DNA from: Pseudomonas capeferrum | GTDB taxonomy: Bacteria > Pseudomonadota > Gammaproteobacteria > Pseudomonadales > Pseudomonadaceae | DNA length: 64,000 bases | Direction: 5' to 3' | Assembly (NCBI RefSeq): GCF_000731675.1 | Contig: NZ_JMIT01000001.1 | Span: 436,712 to 500,711 of the forward strand | In this document: positions 1 to 10,435 of the stretch, piece by piece | Position numbering within the stretch: the stretch's first letter is position 1 | How the letters are laid out: the number at the start of each line of letters is the position of its first letter | Notes under the pieces: model-generated | Database searches by the model: none | What the model was told of the DNA's origin: nothing | What the model saw: the letters and a program-made list of their open reading frames with translations, nothing else | Position numbers and translations under genes: made by a program

Positions 1-501
1 GTATTCGCGGATGAACTGCGGCTCTACATCAAGGCCTGGCAGGCGGAACTGGTTGACCGCAATCAGGGCGATCTGTTCTTCGTTCAAGCCGACCAGCAGG
101 GTGACCGGCTCGAACGGTTTGCGGCCGCGGCGCAGGTCCTTGTCAAACTGTTTACGGTCATCCTCGGTCAGGCTCAAGACCTGCGCCAGGGTATCGAGCA
201 CTTTGGCCGAATCGCCTGCCCGTTCACGGGTCATGGTCAGGTCGAAACTGGGTTTGTTGTCTGCCAGCACCACGCCGTTGCGGTCGTAGATCAGGCCGCG
301 CTCGGGGGCGATGGGCAGCACGTGCACGCGGTTGTTTTCCGACACGGCGCTTTGCTGGTCATGCTGCACGACCTGAAGCACATAGAGGCGGCCCACCAGG
401 ACGGCGACCAGGCTGAAGACCAGGGCAGCGCAGGCCAGTAGCCGGCGATTGACCAGGTGCTTTTCCTTTTCGTGGTCCTTGAGGGGGATGGGTTGGGGCA
501 T
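1..501 (-). CDS. mrdA: Penicillin-binding protein 2 (peptidoglycan D,D-transpeptidase), N-terminal part
   Basis: Inner-membrane transpeptidase of the rod-elongation complex that cross-links lateral-wall peptidoglycan. Only the first 167 codons are in the window; the gene runs off the left edge. The protein starts with a short charged cytoplasmic tail (MPQPIPLKDHEKEKHLVNRR), then one membrane anchor at about residues 21-43, then the PERGLIYDRNGVVLADN segment that opens the non-catalytic pedestal of class B PBPs. The catalytic SxxK motif lies outside the window. The ATG at 501 has only a weak upstream Shine-Dalgarno, but the N-terminus fits the family. It is divergent from the transporter gene at 1066. 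Some P. putida strains carry a second mrdA copy, so this could be that paralogue; the sequence does not decide. Confidence 0.9.
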   Translation of the reverse strand, partial: MPQPIPLKDHEKEKHLVNRRLLACAALVFSLVAVLVGRLYVLQVVQHDQQSAVSENNRVHVLPIAPERGLIYDRNGVVLADNKPSFDLTMTRERAGDSAKVLDTLAQVLSLTEDDRKQFDKDLRRGRKPFEPVTLLVGLNEEQIALIAVNQFRLPGLDVEPQFIREY

Positions 502-711
502 GGGGAACTCTGAGGGGTAGCGGTGTGGCCGGGCAGCGGCCCCAGGGCCGGCGATGCTACGCAACGCGTCCTTTTCCCTCAAGGCAGGCAGGCGTTGGCG
601 GGGGCTGGCGATCGGCCGTTGGCCCCCGTGATCAGGGTGCTTACGGGCAACATGAAGATTTGTTCATGGCTGCGCTCGTTGGCGTGATGAATGGCTCGCA
701 GAAAGGTACTT

Positions 712-723
712 TGTGGATCCATA
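712..723. promoter_or_regulatory. GGATCC-centred dyad, distal copy
   Basis: The sequence TGTGGATCCATA contains the perfect 8-bp palindrome TGGATCCA. A matching dyad lies at 872-881, centre to centre 159 bp away. FCD-type GntR repressors such as VanR bind operators of the form ATTGGATCCAAT. Assigning this site to such a regulator is inference, since no GntR gene is in the window. Confidence 0.4.
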
Positions 724-870
724 AAAACAGGTGTGCGGTAAACGAACGGAAAAACTAAAAATTGCTAAATTCATAAGTAATTGAAAATACTGGTAAAAAT
801 AATAGATATTTTTGGGTGACTGCCAATTTCTGTGCCGTGTGGTGGTTTAGCCAAAATTCACCATATTGTC

Positions 871-882
871 TATGGATCCATT
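871..882. promoter_or_regulatory. GGATCC-centred dyad, proximal copy
   Basis: The sequence contains the perfect 10-bp palindrome ATGGATCCAT, 78 bp upstream of the leader peptide start at 959. It resembles VanR-like (GntR/FCD) operators and pairs with the copy at 714-721. The likely target is the transporter transcript. Confidence 0.45.
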
Positions 883-958
883 ATCTGGTTGATTAGCGCC
901 TGACGACGGCCAGAGCCCTCCGGCCGTGCGCGACAACAATTACAAGAAGGGTCCAGTC

Positions 959-1069
959 ATGAATGGCTTATCACGGGCGTGGAACCGTCACGGTTTCTGC
1001 TGCTCGCCTTGCGTGTGCACGTCTTCTCTCTCGTCTGTGGTCAGCATCGGCCGGCAGGTGACCCCATGA
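959..1069 (+). CDS. Candidate Cys-rich leader peptide (upstream ORF), 36 aa
   Basis: A short frame opens with ATG at 959 behind an AAGAAGG Shine-Dalgarno and encodes a 36-residue peptide. It contains the cysteine cluster CCSPCVC at residues 14-20. Its TGA (1067-1069) overlaps the ATG of the transporter (1066-1068) in an ATGA arrangement, so ribosomes finishing the leader sit on the transporter start. The peptide has no signal sequence or recognisable domain. The architecture suggests translational coupling or cysteine-sensitive attenuation; this is inference from the layout. The alternative is that the transporter really starts upstream and the frame is fortuitous, but the good Shine-Dalgarno and exact overlap argue against that. 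Confidence 0.5.
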   Translation: MNGLSRAWNRHGFCCSPCVCTSSLSSVVSIGRQVTP

Positions 1070-2397
1070 ACACCGACCTCAAGCAGCGTCTGGACAATGA
1101 CCCGATGGGCCGATTCCAGTGCCTGGCCATTGGTATCTGCATCGTGCTGAACATGATCGATGGCTTCGATGTGCTGGTGATGGCCTTCACGGCGGCTTCG
1201 GTTTCTGCAGAGTGGGGCCTGAGCGGGGCGCAGGTGGGCCTGTTGCTCAGCGCCGGCCTGTTCGGCATGGCGGCCGGGTCGCTGTTCATCGCGCCGTGGG
1301 CCGACCGTTTCGGCCGGCGCCCGCTGATACTGTTTTGCCTTGCGCTCTCCGGTATTGGCATGCTGCTCTCGGCCTTGAGCCAGAGCCCGTTGCAACTGGC
1401 GCTGCTGCGCGGCCTGACCGGGCTTGGCATTGGCGGCATTCTGGCGAGCAGCAATGTGATTGCCAGCGAATATGCCAGCAAACGCTGGCGCGGCCTGGCG
1501 GTGAGCCTGCAGTCCACCGGTTATGCCTTGGGCGCCACGCTTGGCGGCTTGCTGGCGGTATGGTTGCTGGGCCATTGGGGCTGGCGCTCGGTGTTTCTGT
1601 TCGGTGGCATCGTCACCGTGCTGGTGATCCCCCTGGTGCTGTTGTGGCTGCCGGAATCGCTGGACTTCTTGTTGGCGCGTCGCCCGCGTAATGCCCTGGC
1701 GCGGGTCAACCGCCTGGCGGCCAAACTGGGGCAGCCGGCACTGTCAGCATTGCCGGCGCCACAGCTCAAGGTGCCAGGCGCTGCCACCGGGTTCAGGCAG
1801 TTGCTGACACCCGACATGCGCCGCACCACCCTGGTGATCTGGTTGCTGTTCTTCCTGGTGATGTTCGGGTTCTATTTCGTCATGAGCTGGACGCCAAAAC
1901 TGCTGGTTGCCGCAGGCCTGTCGGCGCAGCAGGGCATCACCGGCGGGGTGCTGCTGAGCGTTGGCGGCATCCTCGGGGCGGCGCTGATTGGTGGCTTGTC
2001 GTCGCGCTGGCCACTGAGCCGCGTGTTGTCGATGTTCATGCTGATCACCGCCGGGCTGCTGGTGCTGTTCGTGGCGAGCGGTTCATCGGTCAGCGCAGCG
2101 CTGGCGTTGGGGCTGCTGATCGGGCTGTTCTCCAACGGCTGCGTGGCGGGGCTGTATGCCCTGTCGCCGGTGGTTTATGACGCTTCAGTGCGCGCCACCG
2201 GGGTGGGCTGGGGCATCGGCATCGGCCGGATCGGCGCCATCCTGTCGCCGACCGTGGCCGGCGTGTTGCTCGATGGTGGCTGGCAACCGCTGCACCTGTA
2301 CGGGGTGTTCGCCATTGTCTTCGTACTGGCCGCAGGTTGCCTGCTGTTGCTCAGGCCAGCGGCAAGGCCGGCGCAGCCCGCCATGGTCGACGCCTAG
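1066..2397 (+). CDS. MFS transporter, aromatic acid:H+ symporter (AAHS) type
   Basis: A 443-residue, 12-helix major facilitator. The DGFDVLVMAF segment in the first helix and WADRFGRRP in the helix 2-3 loop are the AAHS signatures seen in PcaK, BenK and VanK. The family imports aromatic acids with protons across the inner membrane. The ATG at 1066 is preferred over an in-frame ATG at 979, because the extra 29 residues look non-coding and an AGGTG precedes 1066. It lies at the 3' side of the LysR gene next to the benzoylformate operon, so it may supply a related substrate. The stop codon overlaps that of the convergent LysR gene in a shared CTAG. The actual substrate is unknown. Confidence 0.85.
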   Translation: MNTDLKQRLDNDPMGRFQCLAIGICIVLNMIDGFDVLVMAFTAASVSAEWGLSGAQVGLLLSAGLFGMAAGSLFIAPWADRFGRRPLILFCLALSGIGMLLSALSQSPLQLALLRGLTGLGIGGILASSNVIASEYASKRWRGLAVSLQSTGYALGATLGGLLAVWLLGHWGWRSVFLFGGIVTVLVIPLVLLWLPESLDFLLARRPRNALARVNRLAAKLGQPALSALPAPQLKVPGAATGFRQLLTPDMRRTTLVIWLLFFLVMFGFYFVMSWTPKLLVAAGLSAQQGITGGVLLSVGGILGAALIGGLSSRWPLSRVLSMFMLITAGLLVLFVASGSSVSAALALGLLIGLFSNGCVAGLYALSPVVYDASVRATGVGWGIGIGRIGAILSPTVAGVLLDGGWQPLHLYGVFAIVFVLAAGCLLLLRPAARPAQPAMVDA

Positions 2398-3290
2398 GCC
2401 TGGCCATCGATGATCGCCTCGGCGACCGTCGCGCAAAACCATTGCAGGGCGGCAGAGTTGTCGCTGTTGGGGTGCCAGTTCAGCGAGACATCGAACGCGG
2501 CCACCTGGAAGGGCAACTCAAGCATCTTCAAGCCGCCGTCCTGCATGAACAGCCTGGCGATCTGGGCTGGCAATACCGCCAGCAGGTCGGTGCCGGGGAT
2601 GATCTTGGGCAGCACCGAGAAGTGCGGCACGTGCAGGCTGATGCGGCGCTGCACCTGCATGCTGTTCAGCACATCCTCGACGCTGCCGTGGCCGGTGGTG
2701 CGGGTGACGGTGATGTGGCGCTCGGCAACGAACTGCTCAAGGCTGAGGCTGTCGCCGATGCGCGGGTGGGCGCTGCTCAGCAGGCAGACGTAGCGCTCGT
2801 GCATCAGCACCTGGCTGCGGGTGCCGGGCACGGGTGGGCGGCAAATCGCAGCGTCGATCTTGCCACTGGCCAGCCAGTCGCCCACCTGGTCGACCTGCAA
2901 GGGCAGCACTTCGACCTCGGCCTGCGGTGCCTCGCGGTTCAGGCGCGCCAGAATCAGCGGCAAAAAGCCCATTTCGCCAAGGTCGGAGAGGGCGATGCGA
3001 AACCTGCGCTCGGTGCTGGCAGGGTCGAACTGGCGGGTGCTCTGCACGGCGCTTTCGATGCGCGTCAGTGCGTCGCGCAGCGTCGCGTACAGCTGGTCGG
3101 CAACGAACGTCGGCTGGATGCCGTCACGGGTGCGGCTGAACAGGGCGTCGTCGAACAGCTCGCGCAGGCGCGCCAGGCCATAGCTCACCGAAGGCTGGGT
3201 GACGAACAAACGCTCGGCAGCGAGGGTGACGCTGCGGGCTTCGTAAAGGGTGACGAAGGTGCGGATCAGGTTCAGGTCAATGTGGCTCAT
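2394..3290 (-). CDS. LysR-family transcriptional regulator of the benzoylformate operon
   Basis: A 298-residue LTTR. The N-terminal winged helix-turn-helix is at about residues 3-62 (LNLIRTFVTLYEARS, then LAAERLFVTQPSVSYGL), followed by the linker helix and a periplasmic-binding-protein-like effector domain. It is divergent from the decarboxylase gene at 3417 across 126 bp, the standard layout for an LTTR controlling a catabolic operon, probably with an aryl-glyoxylate or aromatic acid as co-inducer (inference). An in-frame GTG at 3296 is an alternative start; the ATG at 3290 gives the usual MSHIDLNL N-terminus. The 3' end overlaps the convergent transporter by 4 bp. Confidence 0.88.
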   Translation of the reverse strand: MSHIDLNLIRTFVTLYEARSVTLAAERLFVTQPSVSYGLARLRELFDDALFSRTRDGIQPTFVADQLYATLRDALTRIESAVQSTRQFDPASTERRFRIALSDLGEMGFLPLILARLNREAPQAEVEVLPLQVDQVGDWLASGKIDAAICRPPVPGTRSQVLMHERYVCLLSSAHPRIGDSLSLEQFVAERHITVTRTTGHGSVEDVLNSMQVQRRISLHVPHFSVLPKIIPGTDLLAVLPAQIARLFMQDGGLKMLELPFQVAAFDVSLNWHPNSDNSAALQWFCATVAEAIIDGQA

Positions 3291-5003
<1,713 letters not shown>

Positions 5004-5064
5004 AGCATCGGGCAACCGCCGCGCGTGGCGCGAAACACAACAACAATAAAAAACCGAGGTGGCT

Positions 5065-6405
5065 ATGAAGACGACTTCCGTCAGTGAAGTGATCGATGCT
5101 GCACCCTTTAATCGCACCCACCTGCTGATACTGCTGTGGGGCTGTTTCATCATGCTGTTCGACGGCTATGACATGGTGATCTACGGCTCGGTGGTGCCGC
5201 GCCTGATGCAAGAGTGGCAACTCAGTGCAATCGAAGCCGGCACCCTGGGCAGTTGTGCACTGTTCGGCATGTTGTTCGGCGGCACCTTGCTGGCGCCGCT
5301 GGCTGACCGTTACGGGCGGCGCAAGCTGATTATCCTGACCACCTTGCTGGCCAGTTGCGCCGCCTTCATGACCGGGCATGCGAGCACCCCGCTGCAGCTC
5401 GGTGCATGCCGCCTGGTGACGGGGTTGGCGCTGGGGGCGCTGGTGCCGAGCGCAGTGAACCTGATCAGCGAATTCGCCCCCCAGGGGCGGCGCAGCACCA
5501 TGATCACGATAATGTCCAGCTTCTACTCGGTGGGTGCGGTGCTGTCGGCCCTGCTGGCGATCGTGGTGATCCCGCAGTGGGGCTGGCAGGCGGTGTTCTA
5601 CGTGGCCGTGCTGCCAGTGCTGGCGGTGCCGTTCATGCTGCGGTACTTGCCTGAGTCGGCGGCGTTTCTTGAGCTCAAGGGCCGCCGTGACGAGCTTGAT
5701 CGGCTGCTGGTCAAGGTCGACCCGACGTTCCGCCCAGGCACCGAGCTGCGCCTGCAGGGCGCCGGCCAGCCGGTGCGCACGGCGCGCGTGGCGCAGTTGT
5801 TCGGCAAGGGCCAGGCATTGGCAACCTTGCTGCTGTGGGTGGCCTTCGCCATGTGCATGCTGATGAGCTACGGCCTCAACACTTGGCTGCCCAAGTTGAT
5901 GGCGCAGGGGGGCTATCCGCTGGGCTCGAGCCTTGCGTTTCTGGTGACGCTGAACATCGGCGCCACGCTGGGCGCGCTGTTCGGCGGCTGGCTGGCCGAC
6001 CGGCTTGGGGTGCAGCGCACCCTGGCGCTGTTCTTCGTGCTGGCCGCCCTGTCGCTGGCGGCATTGGGCCTGCAGCCTGGCCCTGTGCTGCTGAACCTGC
6101 TGTTGCTGGTTGCCGGGGCCACCACCATCGGCACCCTGGCAGTCATCCACGCCTATGCCTCGATTGCCTACCCCGCGCACATCCGCTCCACCGGCGTCGG
6201 CTGGGCCGCCGGCATCGGCCGCCTGGGTGCGATTGCAGGGCCGATGCTCGGTGGCAGCCTGCTGTCCATGCAGTTGCCGTTGCAGCAGAACTTCCTGGCT
6301 TTCGCCTTGCCGGGGGTGATCGGTGCGCTGGCCATCGTCTGCATCCACGTGCGTGCACCGCAACCGGCCGACGCGCCGGAAGCGGCCAACAAACCTACGT
6401 TTTGA
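5065..6405 (+). CDS. MFS transporter, aromatic acid:H+ symporter (AAHS) type
   Basis: A 446-residue, 12-helix transporter with the AAHS signature [14 protein letters not shown] in helix 1 and LADRYGRRK in the helix 2-3 loop. It sits between the decarboxylase and the dehydrogenase, so it most likely imports benzoylformate, mandelate or a ring-substituted analogue. The start is the ATG at 5065 behind a GAGG; a GTG two codons upstream is less likely. It is the second AAHS gene in the island, which suggests two related substrates or two affinities. Confidence 0.87.
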   Translation: MKTTSVSEVIDAAPFNRTHLLILLWGCFIMLFDGYDMVIYGSVVPRLMQEWQLSAIEAGTLGSCALFGMLFGGTLLAPLADRYGRRKLIILTTLLASCAAFMTGHASTPLQLGACRLVTGLALGALVPSAVNLISEFAPQGRRSTMITIMSSFYSVGAVLSALLAIVVIPQWGWQAVFYVAVLPVLAVPFMLRYLPESAAFLELKGRRDELDRLLVKVDPTFRPGTELRLQGAGQPVRTARVAQLFGKGQALATLLLWVAFAMCMLMSYGLNTWLPKLMAQGGYPLGSSLAFLVTLNIGATLGALFGGWLADRLGVQRTLALFFVLAALSLAALGLQPGPVLLNLLLLVAGATTIGTLAVIHAYASIAYPAHIRSTGVGWAAGIGRLGAIAGPMLGGSLLSMQLPLQQNFLAFALPGVIGALAIVCIHVRAPQPADAPEAANKPTF

Positions 6406-6419
6406 CCAAGGAGCCTTTC

Positions 6420-7895
6420 ATGTCTGATACCTGCCCGCGTTACCGTGACCTTCACCTGCAGCCGATTGCCGGCCAATGGCGCGCCGGCGCTGCCGGCAAG
6501 ACCCTGAACGTGCACAACCCGTTCGACGACGCCTTGTTGCTGCAGATTCCACAGGCCAACCGTGATGACCTCGATGCGGCCTACCGCGCTGCCGCCCAGG
6601 CCCAGCCGCAATGGGCGGGCCTGGGGCCAGCGGCGCGGGCGGCGGTGCTGCATGAGGTGGTGGCGGTGTTTGAACGTCGCCGCGAAGAAATTGTCGAGTG
6701 GATCATTCGCGAGTCCGGCAGCACCCGGCTCAAGGCGCAACTGGAATGGGGCGCGGCGCGGGCGATTGCGCTGGAGGCTGCGTCGTTTCCATCGCGGGTG
6801 CACGGGCGTATCGTCGACTCCAACGTGCCGGGCAAGGAAAGCCGCGTGTACCGCAGCGCCTTGGGCGTGGTCGGGGTCATCAGCCCGTGGAACTTCCCTT
6901 TGCACCTGACCCAACGCTCGATTGCCCCCGCCCTGGCGCTGGGCAATGCCGTGGTGGTCAAGCCCGCCAGCGATACGCCGGTGTGCGGCGGTTTGCTGCT
7001 GGCGCGCATCTTCGAAGAAGCCGGGCTGCCGGCGGGCGTACTCAGCGTGGTGGTCGGTGCAGGCAGTGAAATCGGCGATGCCTTTGTCGAGCATGAGCTG
7101 CCCTCGTTGATCACCTTTACCGGTTCCACCCCGGTGGGGCGCGGCATCGGCCGTATCGCCAGCGGTGGCCAGCACCTCAAGCATGTTGCGCTGGAGCTGG
7201 GCGGCAATAGCCCGTTTGTGGTGCTGGACGATGCCGATCTCGACCAGGCGGTGAACGCTGCCGTGTTCGGTAAGTTCCTGCATCAGGGGCAGATCTGCAT
7301 GGCGGTGAACCGGATCATTATCGATGACAGCCTTTACGACGCGTTTGCCGAGCGCTTCGTCGCACGCGTCAAAGCGTTGGTGGTGGGGGACCCGAATTTG
7401 CCGGCAACGGTGATCGGCCCGGTGATCAACGCCCGGCAACTGCAGGGCCTGCAAGAGAAAATCAGCCTGGCCCGGGCTGAGGGCGCCGAGCCGTTGTACG
7501 AGGGTGGGGTGACCGGCAACCTGCTGGCGCCGCATGTGTATGGCGAAGTCACGGTCGACATGGACCTGGCCCGCAATGAAATCTTCGGCCCCCTGGTCGG
7601 CCTGTTGCGTGCGCGCGATGAAGCCCATGCCTTGGCGCTGGCCAACGCCAGCGAGTTCGGGCTTTCCAGCGCGGTGTTCAGCCGCAACCTGGAGCGTGCC
7701 GTGCGCTTTGCGCGCCAGGTGCGTGCGGGCATGACGCACATCAACGATATCCCGGTGAACGATGAGGCCAATGCGCCGTTCGGTGGCGAGAAAAACTCGG
7801 GGCTCGGGCGCTTCAACGGTGACTGGGCGATCGACGAGTTCACCCGCGATCACTGGGTCAGCGTGCAGCACACGCCGCGCGCGTACCCCTTCTGA
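6420..7895 (+). CDS. Benzaldehyde-type NAD(P)-dependent aldehyde dehydrogenase
   Basis: A 491-residue aldehyde dehydrogenase superfamily enzyme expected to oxidise the benzaldehyde made by the decarboxylase to benzoate. Seen are the cofactor-fold motif [13 protein letters not shown], the Glu of [11 protein letters not shown], the catalytic Cys293 in [10 protein letters not shown], and NEIFGPL near the C-terminus. The sequence resembles vanillin/benzaldehyde dehydrogenases (XylC/Vdh group) more than the betaine-aldehyde type. It follows the transporter by 14 bp with AAGGAG upstream of the ATG, so it is co-transcribed. Its product would feed the ben/cat pathway, which is not in the window. Confidence 0.88.
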   Translation: MSDTCPRYRDLHLQPIAGQWRAGAAGKTLNVHNPFDDALLLQIPQANRDDLDAAYRAAAQAQPQWAGLGPAARAAVLHEVVAVFERRREEIVEWIIRESGSTRLKAQLEWGAARAIALEAASFPSRVHGRIVDSNVPGKESRVYRSALGVVGVISPWNFPLHLTQRSIAPALALGNAVVVKPASDTPVCGGLLLARIFEEAGLPAGVLSVVVGAGSEIGDAFVEHELPSLITFTGSTPVGRGIGRIASGGQHLKHVALELGGNSPFVVLDDADLDQAVNAAVFGKFLHQGQICMAVNRIIIDDSLYDAFAERFVARVKALVVGDPNLPATVIGPVINARQLQGLQEKISLARAEGAEPLYEGGVTGNLLAPHVYGEVTVDMDLARNEIFGPLVGLLRARDEAHALALANASEFGLSSAVFSRNLERAVRFARQVRAGMTHINDIPVNDEANAPFGGEKNSGLGRFNGDWAIDEFTRDHWVSVQHTPRAYPF

Positions 7896-7915
7896 TGCAC
7901 TGAACCCCTGAGTGC

Positions 7916-7934
7916 TGCCCGGCCCGGCCGGGCA
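7916..7934 (+). terminator. Intra-operon GC hairpin
   Basis: TGCCCGGC and GCCGGGCA form a perfect 8-bp stem with a CCG loop. No U tract follows, so this is probably an mRNA-stability or partial attenuation hairpin between the dehydrogenase and the porin rather than a full terminator. Confidence 0.35.
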
Positions 7935-8013
7935 CCCCAGCAGCCACCCGATGACGGGCGCCGAGCCGCCCGCAGGGGCCGGCTGCGTCCATGAAAAGCG
8001 GAGAACAATAATA

Positions 8014-9267
8014 ATGATCGACACGTCTTGCACCCTGGCCCGTACGGCCGTTGCCGTTTCGCTGGTGTCAGGCCTGAGCCTGCCTGCCTGGGCCGAGGAG
8101 GGCGGCTTCTTCGAAGATGCCAAGGCTGGGCTGACGCTGCGCAACTACTACTTCAACCGGGATTTTCGCGATTCGGGTGCGGCCAAGAGCAAGGTCGACG
8201 AGTGGGCCCAGGGCTTCATTCTGAAGTTCACCTCCGGCTATACCCCTGGCCTGGTCGGCGTCGGCCTGGATGGCATTGCCCTGTTCGGCATGAAGCTGGA
8301 CAGCAGCCGCGATGCCAGTGGCTCCGAGTTGCTGCCGGTGCACGATGACGGGCGTGCGGCAGACAACTATGGGCGGGCTGGGCTGGCGGCCAAGCTGCGC
8401 ATTTCGGCAACTGAGCTGAAGGTGGGCGAGCTGATGCCCGACATCCCGCTGTTGCGCTACGACGATGGCCGCTTGCTGCCGCAGACCTTTCGCGGGGCGA
8501 TGCTCGACTCGCGCGAGATAGAAGGCCTGAGCCTGCAGGCTGGCCAGTACCGTGAGGTGAGCCTGCGCAACTCGTCCAACATGCAGGACTTGTCGGCCTG
8601 GGCGGCGCCGGGGGTGATGGCTGACGGCTTCAATTACGCCGGTGCCGAGTACCGTTTCAACCAGCAGCGCACGCTGGTCGGTGCCTGGCATTCGCAGCTC
8701 GAAGACATCTACCAGCAAAGCTACTTCAACCTGCTGCACACGCAGCCGCTGGGTAACTGGACGCTGGCGGCCAACCTGGGTTATTTCATCGACAAGGAAG
8801 ACGGTCAGGCGCGCATTGGCGATATCCAGAGCCGCACGGCGTATGGCTTGGTGTCGGCTTCGCACAGCGGGCACACGGTGTACCTTGGGTTGCAGAAGGT
8901 CAGCGGCGACAGCCAGTGGATGTCGGTGTATGGCAGCAGTGGCCGGACCTTGGGCAACGATATGTTCAATGGCAACTTCAGCAACGCCGACGAGCGATCC
9001 TGGCAGGTGCGTTATGACTACAACTTTGCCGCGATGGGCGTGCCAGGGTTGTTGGCGATGGTGCGCTATGGGCACGGCGAGAATGCCACCACGGGGGCGG
9101 GCAGCAATGGCAAGGAGTGGGAGCGTGACACCGAGGTGAACTACACCTTCCAGAGTGGCACCTTGAAGAACCTCAACATTCGGTTGAACAACGCCAGCAA
9201 CCGGCGCAGCTTCAGTGGTGACTTCGACCAGACGCGGTTGATCGTGAGTTATCCGTTTTCGTTGTGA
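8014..9267 (+). CDS. OprD-family outer-membrane porin
   Basis: A 417-residue porin. Residues 1-30 are a signal peptide ending near LPAWA, and the mature protein opens with the typical OprD segment GGFFEDAKAGLTLRNYYFNR. The C-terminus ends in beta-strand residues with a terminal aromatic-rich strand (LIVSYPFSL). Family members of this length (BenF, PhaK, OpdK group) admit aromatic carboxylates. As the last gene of the benzoylformate operon it probably gives outer-membrane passage for the operon's substrate. The ATG at 8014 follows a GGAG; upstream in-frame sequence has no signal-peptide character. Confidence 0.88.
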   Translation: MIDTSCTLARTAVAVSLVSGLSLPAWAEEGGFFEDAKAGLTLRNYYFNRDFRDSGAAKSKVDEWAQGFILKFTSGYTPGLVGVGLDGIALFGMKLDSSRDASGSELLPVHDDGRAADNYGRAGLAAKLRISATELKVGELMPDIPLLRYDDGRLLPQTFRGAMLDSREIEGLSLQAGQYREVSLRNSSNMQDLSAWAAPGVMADGFNYAGAEYRFNQQRTLVGAWHSQLEDIYQQSYFNLLHTQPLGNWTLAANLGYFIDKEDGQARIGDIQSRTAYGLVSASHSGHTVYLGLQKVSGDSQWMSVYGSSGRTLGNDMFNGNFSNADERSWQVRYDYNFAAMGVPGLLAMVRYGHGENATTGAGSNGKEWERDTEVNYTFQSGTLKNLNIRLNNASNRRSFSGDFDQTRLIVSYPFSL

Positions 9268-9273
9268 CCGTTG

Positions 9274-9293
9274 GGGGCGCTGTGCGCCCCTTT
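9274..9293 (+). terminator. Intrinsic terminator of the benzoylformate operon
   Basis: GGGGCGC and GCGCCCC form a 7-bp stem with a TGT loop, followed by TTT, 7 bp after the porin stop codon. Confidence 0.65.
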
Positions 9294-9317
9294 CCCACAG
9301 CACCCTGGAAACTGCAG

Positions 9318-10406
9318 TTACCCGGCGAATCGAGCCTGGCGCCGGCGCACTTCCTCGCGTACCGCCGGGATCACCCAGCGCCCGTAATCCACCGTGTCAT
9401 ACAGCGGGTCATACCCACGGTTGAGAAACGTACTCACGCCTAGATCAACATAATCCAGCAAGGCCTGCGCCACCGTTTCGGGCGTGCCCACCAGCGCCGT
9501 GGTATCACCATAAGCCCCCACCGCCGTCGCCGTCGGCATCCACAACGCCCGGTCATGCCGGTCAGCGCGGGCGGCGGCGGCAAGCAGCCGCTCGGAGCCG
9601 GTGCCCTTGATGCGCTTCTGCCATGGGCTGTCCGCTGCAAACTGCGGGTTGGCCTTGATCTGCGCGAGGATCTGCTCGGCACGCTGCCAGGCCAGCTCCT
9701 CTGTGGCCCCCAGAATCAACCGCACCGACAAACTCACCCGGGGTGCCGCCACGCCTGCGGCACTCGCTGCAGCCTTGAGCTTGGCGATCTGCTCGGCCAC
9801 ACCGGCCAGCGGTTCACCCCACAGGGCATACAGGTCCGCATGTTTGACGGCGATCTGGTAAGCGATATCGGACGAGCCACCGAAGGAGATCGGGATATGC
9901 GGCTGCTGCAGCGGCTTGACCGGCGAGAAGGCCCCTTGGATGTTGAAGAAGCGGCCTTCGAAGTCGAACGGCTCCTCGGCCGTCCAGGTGCGCCGGACAA
10001 TCTCCAGGTACTCGTCGGCACGCCGGTAGCGCTCGGTCTTGTCCAGCAGGGTGTCACCTTCCTGCGGCTCGGCGGTGATGCCGGTGATCGCGTGCAAGCG
10101 GATGCGCCCGCCGCCGGTGGTGTGGTCGAGGGTGGCGAATGCCCGCGCAGCCACCGTCGGCGCGGTGAGCGCCGGGCGGTGGGCGATCATGAAGCCTAGG
10201 CGTTCGGTGTGCGCGGCCGCATAGGCGGCAATCTGCAGGCTGTCGGCGCTACCGGGGCCGCTGGCGATCAGCACGCGGTCGAAACCGGCCTGCTCATGGG
10301 CGCGGGCATGGTGGCGGATGAACGGCAGGTCGAAGTCGGGTGAGCGTACGCCGCGCGTCTCGGACCACTGGCGGGGGAAGATCATACCGACGAATTCAAT
10401 GGACAT
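9318..10406 (-). CDS. LLM-class flavin-dependent monooxygenase (SsuD-like)
   Basis: A 362-residue bacterial-luciferase-like monooxygenase. The start MSIEFVGMIFPRQW, the internal ALTAPTVAARAFATLDH and ISFGGSSDIAYQIA are typical of alkanesulfonate monooxygenases. Such enzymes use FMNH2 from a separate reductase to cleave C-S bonds and release sulfite. It is the last gene of the minus-strand cluster, 29 bp after the TonB receptor. No flavin reductase is found nearby, so the reductase must come from elsewhere. The substrate (sulfonate, sulfone or another carbon-heteroatom bond) is not determinable here. Confidence 0.82.
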   Translation of the reverse strand: MSIEFVGMIFPRQWSETRGVRSPDFDLPFIRHHARAHEQAGFDRVLIASGPGSADSLQIAAYAAAHTERLGFMIAHRPALTAPTVAARAFATLDHTTGGGRIRLHAITGITAEPQEGDTLLDKTERYRRADEYLEIVRRTWTAEEPFDFEGRFFNIQGAFSPVKPLQQPHIPISFGGSSDIAYQIAVKHADLYALWGEPLAGVAEQIAKLKAAASAAGVAAPRVSLSVRLILGATEELAWQRAEQILAQIKANPQFAADSPWQKRIKGTGSERLLAAAARADRHDRALWMPTATAVGAYGDTTALVGTPETVAQALLDYVDLGVSTFLNRGYDPLYDTVDYGRWVIPAVREEVRRRQARFAG

Positions 10407-10435
10407 GGCTTAAGCCTTTTACGGTGAGGATGGGG

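Larger units (their letters stand above)
502..958. other. Intergenic region between mrdA and the aromatic-acid transporter leader
   Basis: No convincing gene is seen. The half next to mrdA is GC-rich and the half from about 740 to 890 is markedly AT-rich, as expected of a promoter. It carries two dyads centred on GGATCC (714-721 and 872-881), described separately. A 77-codon frame at 525-758 has no family resemblance and is probably chance. Confidence 0.6.

Noticed and set aside
525..758. 77-codon open frame in the mrdA upstream gap
   Set aside because: No ribosome site, no recognisable family, and composition changes midway from GC-rich to AT-rich intergenic DNA; probably chance.
979..1065. 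Upstream start that would lengthen the AAHS transporter by 29 residues
   Set aside because: The added residues do not resemble AAHS N-termini, the ATG has no ribosome site, and the ATG at 1066 does.
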